A stretch of DNA of 64,000 nt from Kribbella pittospori (GTDB lineage Bacteria > Actinomycetota > Actinomycetes > Propionibacteriales > Kribbellaceae). This document shows, piece after piece, positions 58,626 through 64,000 of the stretch. Where the stretch lies: contig NZ_SJKB01000010.1 in NCBI RefSeq assembly GCF_004331465.1, positions 310,001 through 374,000 on the forward strand, read 5' to 3'. A program made the translations under genes and the position numbers. Each line of letters opens with the position of its first letter. The first letter of the stretch is position 1. The notes beneath the pieces are model-generated. The model worked only from the letters and a program-made list of their open reading frames with translations, did no database searches and was not told the origin of the DNA.

Positions 58626-60077
58626 ATGATCAGCAGACGAAGGTTCCTCGGCGCATCCGCCGGCGGCGTGCTCGGCGCGCTCGCCGCGAGTGCGTGCAGC
58701 ACGGCCCCGAGCGGCGGCGGTCAGGCCGCCGGCGCGAAGTCGCTGCGCGTCTGGGACCACTTCCAGCCCCGGGAGGATCTGCACAAGAAGCTGTTCGCGG
58801 ACTTCCAGAAATCGTCCGGAACCGCCGTGGAATACACCGTCTACAACCCGAACCAGCAGGGCCAGGCGCTGCAGCTGGCCTTCGGGAGCAAGCAACTTCC
58901 GGACATCTTCACCACCGCCGGCGTGAAGTTGCCGCAGGCCCGGTTGCGCAAGGACGGCTGGATCGCTCCCATCCAGCTCAGCAAGGAAGACCTCGCCGCG
59001 ATGCCGCAGGATGCGTTCCTGAACGGCTTCACGCACTTCGACGACAAGCTCTACTCGCTGCCGATGGTGAGTTTCCGGCAGTACGGGACGCTGACCTGGT
59101 ACAACGTGGAACTTGCTGAGAAGGCCGGGCTGGACCCGGACCGCGACCTCGCCACCTGGGACGGGTTCCGGGCGGCGGCCGCCAAGATGGAGTCGGCCGG
59201 CGGCGACGGCGTCTCCGGCTGGATCGCCCCGCTGCAGTTCGCGGAGCGGATGGGTGAGCACGTGACCGACCTGGCCATGGCGGCCGGTGGCTCCGGCGCG
59301 ACCGACCCGCGGACCGGCGAATACTCCTACGGGACCGACCCCTACGTGCACGCCATCGAGTTCCTCGTCTCGCTGAAGAAGGACGGCCTGCTCTTCCCGG
59401 CCTCGTCGTCGCTGGACGCGCGGACGGCGCGGGCGCGCTGGTCGACCGGAGTGGCCGGCCTGTTCTTCGACGGCCCATGGAACATCGGAGTGGTCAAGGA
59501 TCAGTTCAAGCCGTTCGTGGACAAGGTCGGCGTCACCTCGATGCCGTCGTCCGAAGCCGGCCGGCCGATCTTCGTCTACACCCCGCCGAAGGCCGGCGAC
59601 TACTGCTTCGCGGCCACGTCGAAGCAGCCCGAGGCGGCCGCGGAGTTGCTGAAGTTGTTCACCACCAAGGAAGTCATGCTCGCCGAGACCGAGCAGATGG
59701 ACGGGATGCCGGTCGATCTGTCCCTGGTGGACAAGGCGAACGTCCACCCGACGTACAAGACGGCGGCCGCGATCTTCGGTCGCCAGATCAGGCTGCGGCC
59801 CGCGCCCGAGGTCCGCAATCCGGGGATCAGCGAAGTGGTCGCGGAGATGAAGCAGATCCAGCCGGACCTGGGCTCGATCGTCCAGGGCGTGCTGAGCGGT
59901 CAGTTGCCGGACGCCCGCAAGGCGCTCACGGACCTCGACCGCAAGCTGACCGCGGAGCGCGAGCGAGCGATCAAGGCGGTCGCGGCCAAGGGCGTCAAGG
60001 TCGCGGCCGGCGACTGGGCGTTCGACAACTGGACGCCAGGTCAGGACTACGGCCGGGACAAGTACAAGACGTCGTGA
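58626..60077 (+). CDS. Tat-type sugar-binding lipoprotein of locus D importer
   Basis: An extracytoplasmic solute-binding protein (family 1) of 483 residues. The N-terminus MISRRRFLGAS is a twin-arginine signal and ends in a lipobox-like ASAC near residue 24, as in the locus C binding protein. The fold follows (LRVWDHFQPREDLHKKLFAD; LPDIFTTAGVKLPQ; GVAGLFFDGPWNIGVV). ATG 58626 follows GAGGAGGA. It is the first gene of the locus D import operon, and the permeases follow directly. Confidence 0.9.
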   Translation: MISRRRFLGASAGGVLGALAASACSTAPSGGGQAAGAKSLRVWDHFQPREDLHKKLFADFQKSSGTAVEYTVYNPNQQGQALQLAFGSKQLPDIFTTAGVKLPQARLRKDGWIAPIQLSKEDLAAMPQDAFLNGFTHFDDKLYSLPMVSFRQYGTLTWYNVELAEKAGLDPDRDLATWDGFRAAAAKMESAGGDGVSGWIAPLQFAERMGEHVTDLAMAAGGSGATDPRTGEYSYGTDPYVHAIEFLVSLKKDGLLFPASSSLDARTARARWSTGVAGLFFDGPWNIGVVKDQFKPFVDKVGVTSMPSSEAGRPIFVYTPPKAGDYCFAATSKQPEAAAELLKLFTTKEVMLAETEQMDGMPVDLSLVDKANVHPTYKTAAAIFGRQIRLRPAPEVRNPGISEVVAEMKQIQPDLGSIVQGVLSGQLPDARKALTDLDRKLTAERERAIKAVAAKGVKVAAGDWAFDNWTPGQDYGRDKYKTS

Positions 60078-60092
60078 GGATGGGAAGAACCT

Positions 60093-61073
60093 GTGGCTGT
60101 CACCGTTGTCCCCGACGCGCCGCCGGAACGCCGCAGCGGCTCGGCGCGCCGTACCTCGATGAACGGCAGAGGCCCGCGGCTCGGCCGTAACCGGCTGTGG
60201 GTGTGGCTGTTCCTGACCCCGACCATCGTCCTGTACGGCGTCTACACCATCTACCCGGTCGTCGCGAGCTACTGGTACTCGTTCGTCGAGTGGAACGGCT
60301 TCGACGCCGCGAAGACCTGGGTGGGCCTGGCGAACTACCGCGCGGTGGTCGCCGATCCGCTGTTCTGGAACTCGTTCAGGATCACCGTGCTGTTCATGGT
60401 CGCGGTGGTGCCGGTGAAGGTCCTGCTGACGTTGCTGCTCGCGCTGGTGCTCAACTCGCCGAAGCTGCCGCTGCGGACGTTGTTCCGGACCGCGTTCTTC
60501 CTGCCGGTGGTGACCACGACCGCGATCGTCGGAGTGGTGATGCAGTTCGTCTTCGACCCGGCCTCCGGTCCGGTGAACGTCGTACTGCGCAAGCTCGGTG
60601 TCGTTGCTGATGGCGTCAACTTCCTGGGCGACCCGAAGGCGGCGTTGTGGACGGTGGTCGGGGTCTACATCTGGAAGTGGTTCGGCGTCACGTTGATCTA
60701 CTGGCTCGCGGCGTTGCAGACGGTGCCCGACGAGGTGTATGAGGCCGCCGCCATCGACGGGGCCGGACCGTGGGGCCTGCTCCGGCACGTGACGCTGCCG
60801 CTGCTCAAGCCGTTCGCGGTGATCATCACGTTGCTGACGCTGGAGAGCACGCTGAAGATCTTCGACCTGATGCTCACGATGACCAACGGCGGTCCGTTCT
60901 ACGCCACCGAGGTAGTGGAGATCTACATCTACCGGTGGGCCTTTGCGGCCACGGTTCCGCAGTTGGGCTTCGCCTCGGCCGCCGCTGTGGTGTTCGGGTT
61001 GTTCGTCGGACTGATCGGCGTACTGCAACTGCTCGGGATCCGGGCCGCGCGCAAGGCGAGGAGTGAGCGATGA
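60093..61073 (+). CDS. CUT1-family sugar ABC permease (MalF-like)
   Basis: An inner-membrane permease of 326 residues, six spans starting with LWVWLFLTPTIVLYGVYTIYP after a basic tail of about 35 residues; EAA loop YEAAAIDGAGPWGLLRHVTLPLLKP. GTG 60093 follows GGGAAG. It overlaps the next permease gene by 4 bp. Confidence 0.9.
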   Translation: MAVTVVPDAPPERRSGSARRTSMNGRGPRLGRNRLWVWLFLTPTIVLYGVYTIYPVVASYWYSFVEWNGFDAAKTWVGLANYRAVVADPLFWNSFRITVLFMVAVVPVKVLLTLLLALVLNSPKLPLRTLFRTAFFLPVVTTTAIVGVVMQFVFDPASGPVNVVLRKLGVVADGVNFLGDPKAALWTVVGVYIWKWFGVTLIYWLAALQTVPDEVYEAAAIDGAGPWGLLRHVTLPLLKPFAVIITLLTLESTLKIFDLMLTMTNGGPFYATEVVEIYIYRWAFAATVPQLGFASAAAVVFGLFVGLIGVLQLLGIRAARKARSER

Positions 61074-61951
61074 CGGACGTCCTGATCGACCGCCCGCGCG
61101 GAAACCGGTGGAGTCCCGGCCGGATCCTGCGCAGGCTGCCCTGGTGGGGAGCGGCCGTCGTGATCGGGATCGGCGGGCTGCTCTGGATCTACCCGTTCCT
61201 GTGGATGCTCGGCGCGTCGCTGAAGGATCCGCTCGAGGTGTTCACGTCCGGTCTGTCCCTGCTGCCGAAGCATGCGGAGTGGGGCAACTACAGCCGGGCC
61301 TGGGGTGACGCCGGATTCGGCAAGTACCTGGTCAACACCGTCATCGTGACGGTGACGACCGTGGTGCTGGTCGTCCTGCGGTGTGCGATGGCGGGCTACG
61401 TCCTGGCCAGGCACCAGTTCTTCGGCCGGAAGATCGTGATGGGCATCCTGATCGCCACGCTGTTCGTGCCGACGGGGTACACGATCATCCCGGTGGTCGA
61501 GGTCTCCCAGCGACTCGGGCTGCTCAACTCCCTGACCGGGATGGTGCTGGCCCTGTCCGGCGGCGCCCACGTGGCGTCGGTGCTGCTGTACCTCGGCTAC
61601 TTCCGGCAGTTGCCGCGCGAGCTCGAGGAGTCGGCCGTCATCGACGGTGCCGGGTTCCTCAGCATCTTCGGGCGGATCATGCTGCCGTTGGCCAATCCGG
61701 TCACCGCCACCGTCACGCTGCTGACGTTCCTGGGCACCTGGAACGCGTTCTTCCTGCCGCTGGTGTTCACGTTCTCGCGGCCGGACCTGCGCACACTGAG
61801 TGTCGGCATGCTGGCGTTCGTCGGGGAGAATTCGACCGACTGGTCCGGTATGGCCGCGGCCGCCTCGATCTCGCTGCTGCCGGTGGTCGTGCTGTTCGTC
61901 GTACTCCAACGCTACTTCGTCGAGGGAATCGCAGGAGCCATCAAGTCATGA
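61070..61951 (+). CDS. CUT1-family sugar ABC permease (MalG-like)
   Basis: An inner-membrane permease of 293 residues, six spans starting with WGAAVVIGIGGLLWIYPFLW; EAA loop EESAVIDGAGFLSIFGRIMLPLANP. It overlaps the preceding permease and the following sulfatase by 4 bp each, linking transport and desulfation in one transcript. Confidence 0.9.
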   Translation: MTDVLIDRPRGNRWSPGRILRRLPWWGAAVVIGIGGLLWIYPFLWMLGASLKDPLEVFTSGLSLLPKHAEWGNYSRAWGDAGFGKYLVNTVIVTVTTVVLVVLRCAMAGYVLARHQFFGRKIVMGILIATLFVPTGYTIIPVVEVSQRLGLLNSLTGMVLALSGGAHVASVLLYLGYFRQLPRELEESAVIDGAGFLSIFGRIMLPLANPVTATVTLLTFLGTWNAFFLPLVFTFSRPDLRTLSVGMLAFVGENSTDWSGMAAAASISLLPVVVLFVVLQRYFVEGIAGAIKS

Positions 61952-63405
61952 CCCTTCCCAGCACCCGAACCGACCGGCCGAACATCCTGCTGATCTGCAC
62001 CGACCAGCAGCGCTACGACACGATCGGGGCCTACGGCAACGAGCACGTAAGGACACCGAACCTCGACCGGCTGGCCGCCGACGGCGTCCTGTTCGAGAAC
62101 TGCTACGTCCAGAACCCCGTCTGCTCGCCGTCGCGCGCATCGCTGATGACCTCGAGATATCCGCATGCGCACGGATTGTGGGCGAACGGCGTCCAACTGC
62201 CCGATCACGAGCAGTTCTTCACCAAGACGCTCGCGGACGACGGCTATGACTGTGGCCTCGTCGGCAAGCTGCACCTGTCGGCGTGCAAGGGCGGTCGGCT
62301 GGAGCCGAGGCACGACGACGGGTTCCGCGTCTTCCGGTGGGCGCACGACCCGTACCCGGGCTCGTCGGAGAACCAGTACCACCGCTGGTTGAAGACGGCC
62401 TTCCCGCATCTGTACGCCGAGGCGCAGGCACCTGACCGCCACGGGTTCGACAACCTGCCGACCGAGGCGCACTACAGCCGGTGGATCGGGAACGAGACGA
62501 TCGATTTCCTCCAGTCGTCGCGGGACCGGTCGAAGCCGTTCTGCTTCGTCGCCAACTTCTTCGACCCGCACCACGGCTTTGGTGCGCCGAAGGAGTACCT
62601 CGAGCGATACCAGCCGGACGAGCTGCCGCGACCGGTGACGCGGGAGGGGGAATTGGACCGGAAGCCGCCGATCCTGACCGATGCGTCGAAGGAGTCGTAC
62701 GGCGGTCACGCGCGCGGCTACCTCTCCTACAGCGAGGACGAGTTGCAGCAGGTCAAAGCGGCGTACTGGGCGATGGTCAGCCTGGTGGACGACGAGGTCG
62801 GCCGGATCCTGGCGGCGCTCGAGGCGGAAGGGCTGGCGGACAACACGATCGTGGTGTTCACCAGCGACCACGGCGAGATGCTCGGCGACCACCAGCTGAT
62901 GCTCAAGGGCCCGATGATGTACGACTGCGCCGTACGGGTTCCGCTGATCGTGCGCTGGCCCGGCCACCTGCCGGCGGGGGAGCGCCGCTCCGACCTCGTG
63001 CAGTGGATCGACCTGGCGCCGACGTTCCTCGAAGCAGCCGGTGCTCCGGCGCTAGCCCGCGGTCAAGGCACGAGCCTGCTGCCGCTGGCGCGTGGCGAGC
63101 AGGATGCGGTCACCCGAGGCTGGGCGCTCTGCGAGTACCGCAACAGCGGCCATCCGTACGACCCCGCCGTACACACCACCATGCTGCGCACCGGCCAATG
63201 GAAGATCGTGGTCTATCACGGCCTGCCCGCCACGGACCGCGAGCGAACCGGCGAGCTCTACGACCTGGCGGCCGACCCGCAAGAACTGGACAACCTCTGG
63301 GACAACCCCGACCACGCACCCACGCGACTCCGCTTGCAGGAAATGCTCATCGACGTATTGGTCGGCACCGAAGACCGCACCCAACCCCGCATAGACCACT
63401 TCTGA
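61948..63405 (+). CDS. cytoplasmic type I sulfatase (locus D, coupled to importer)
   Basis: A sulfatase of 485 residues: NILLICTDQQRYDTIG with metal aspartate D19, formylglycine cysteine C59 in CSPSRASLMTS, and FTSDHGEMLGDHQLMLKGPM for the later metal site and substrate region. There is no signal peptide. The ATG overlaps the permease stop (ATGA), which is strong evidence that its substrate is what the transporter brings in. It ends 31 bp before the enolase-superfamily gene. Confidence 0.92.
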   Translation: MTLPSTRTDRPNILLICTDQQRYDTIGAYGNEHVRTPNLDRLAADGVLFENCYVQNPVCSPSRASLMTSRYPHAHGLWANGVQLPDHEQFFTKTLADDGYDCGLVGKLHLSACKGGRLEPRHDDGFRVFRWAHDPYPGSSENQYHRWLKTAFPHLYAEAQAPDRHGFDNLPTEAHYSRWIGNETIDFLQSSRDRSKPFCFVANFFDPHHGFGAPKEYLERYQPDELPRPVTREGELDRKPPILTDASKESYGGHARGYLSYSEDELQQVKAAYWAMVSLVDDEVGRILAALEAEGLADNTIVVFTSDHGEMLGDHQLMLKGPMMYDCAVRVPLIVRWPGHLPAGERRSDLVQWIDLAPTFLEAAGAPALARGQGTSLLPLARGEQDAVTRGWALCEYRNSGHPYDPAVHTTMLRTGQWKIVVYHGLPATDRERTGELYDLAADPQELDNLWDNPDHAPTRLRLQEMLIDVLVGTEDRTQPRIDHF

Positions 63406-63436
63406 CCTGGTTGGCCCGCTGTGATGGGGTGAGGGT

Positions 63437-64000
63437 ATGAAGATCGAGGAGATCGACCTGGTGGCGTTGCCGGCCGCCGATGACTGGCCGGCGCTGGTGG
63501 CAGTGGTCAGGACCGACGACGGTCTGACCGGCCTCGGCGAGGTGGGGATGCGCGGCCGCGAGCGGGCTGCGGCGGGTTTGGTGGAGGACCTGCGCCCGTT
63601 GCTTGTCGGCGTCGACGCGACCAGGATCGAGCACATCTGGCAGCTGGGCTTTCGATCGGTGTTCTTTCCCTCCGACCGCCATCATGCGTCGGTGCTGGCC
63701 GGGATCGACATCGCGCTGTGGGACATCCGTGGGCAGTCGCTCGGCGTACCGGTGCATGAGCTGCTCGGCGGGCGGTCGCGGGACTACGTTCCGGCATACG
63801 CGCACGTGCGTGGTGGGTCGATGGACGACGTACTCAATCATGCCTCCGACCTGGCTGGTCAGGGGTGGAAGCACTTGCGGCTGACAGCGTGGGACCCGCA
63901 GGAGCCGGAGTACGACGCTCGTCGTGCGGTCCGCTGGTCGGTCGACCTGATGCGTGAGCTGCGGGCCGGCCTCGGGGACGACGTCGAGTTGCTGATCGAC
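63437..64000 (+). CDS. enolase-superfamily enzyme, 3' end outside window
   Basis: The first 188 codons of a mandelate racemase/muconate lactonizing-type gene, open to the window end. The capping domain shows VAVVRTDDGLTGLGEVG, and the barrel starts at IDIALWDIRGQSLGVPVHEL; the first metal ligand is expected right at the cut (VELLID). The base motif region reads WKHLRLTAW, a K-x-x-R variant. ATG 63437 is preceded by GGTGAGGG. It is probably the sugar-acid dehydratase or racemase of locus D and differs from the enzyme at 45352. Confidence 0.85.
   Translation, partial: MKIEEIDLVALPAADDWPALVAVVRTDDGLTGLGEVGMRGRERAAAGLVEDLRPLLVGVDATRIEHIWQLGFRSVFFPSDRHHASVLAGIDIALWDIRGQSLGVPVHELLGGRSRDYVPAYAHVRGGSMDDVLNHASDLAGQGWKHLRLTAWDPQEPEYDARRAVRWSVDLMRELRAGLGDDVELLID

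Noticed and set aside
58506..61028. Very long open frame of about 840 codons on the minus strand.
   Set aside because: It is antisense to a binding-protein and permease gene with clear motifs, and has no family-like segments; it results from GC-rich third codon positions.
1..64000. Looked for CRISPR arrays, tRNA or rRNA genes, integrases and phage modules.
   Set aside because: No regular repeat-spacer pattern, no tRNA-like cloverleaf I could recognise by eye, and no integrase or transposase motif; a covariance-model search would be decisive for RNA genes.

Overview
The window is high-GC DNA with dense, strand-clustered genes, frequent GTG/TTG starts, many 1-11 bp stop/start overlaps, F420-type enzymes, MMPL, ECF sigma and many sugar-import operons. 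This points to a soil actinobacterium; the gene style resembles Kribbella/Nocardioidaceae, which is an inference from style and not a database result. I see no rRNA, tRNA, CRISPR array or intact transposase.

Layout. 1-8940: a methyltransferase and a YcaQ-type protein; a five-gene overlapping operon (ECF sigma, zinc-finger anti-sigma with six membrane spans, ABC ATPase, ABC permease, membrane protein); a DUF1348 protein; a secreted beta-propeller; and a SnoaL-like protein divergent from a TetR regulator with twin operators. 9176-18880: sugar locus A (BadF-type kinase, AgaS-type SIS protein, GH4 enzyme, two permeases, binding protein, divergent DeoR regulator, exported GH36 enzyme), probably for alpha-galactosides or amino-sugar glycosides. 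19168-25705: DUF4386 protein, FemAB-like transferase, DinB protein, and a two-component system divergent from an ABC exporter. The exporter permease carries a small inverted-repeat insertion that keeps the reading frame. 25683-34125: a decay zone with a broken luciferase-like gene, deletion-scarred remnants of a PadR/ABC locus, and a CO-dehydrogenase-like cluster in which the catalytic subunit has been deleted. These lie among intact PPOX, GH43-like, MMPL, LysE and IclR genes.

34964-41155: sugar locus B (LacI regulator with tandem perfect operators, binding protein, two permeases, zinc-less MDR dehydrogenase, sugar isomerase/epimerase). 41327-53780: locus C (sulfatase, Tat-type binding lipoprotein, ROK regulator, enolase-superfamily enzyme, two permeases, SDR, second sulfatase, exported GH51-like enzyme with an inserted domain, second ROK). 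53885-64000: locus D (GH51 arabinofuranosidase, small membrane protein, sulfatase, LacI regulator with a perfect operator, Tat-type binding lipoprotein, two permeases, fourth sulfatase, and an enolase-superfamily gene cut by the window end).

How it works together (inference): loci C and D look like a catabolic island for sulfated, probably arabinose-containing glycans. Binding proteins and CUT1 permeases import oligosaccharides; four cysteine-type sulfatases without export signals desulfate them in the cytoplasm; GH51 enzymes release sugars; enolase-superfamily, SDR and MDR enzymes process them. All four import systems lack an ATPase gene, so they must share a remote MsiK/UgpC-type ATPase.
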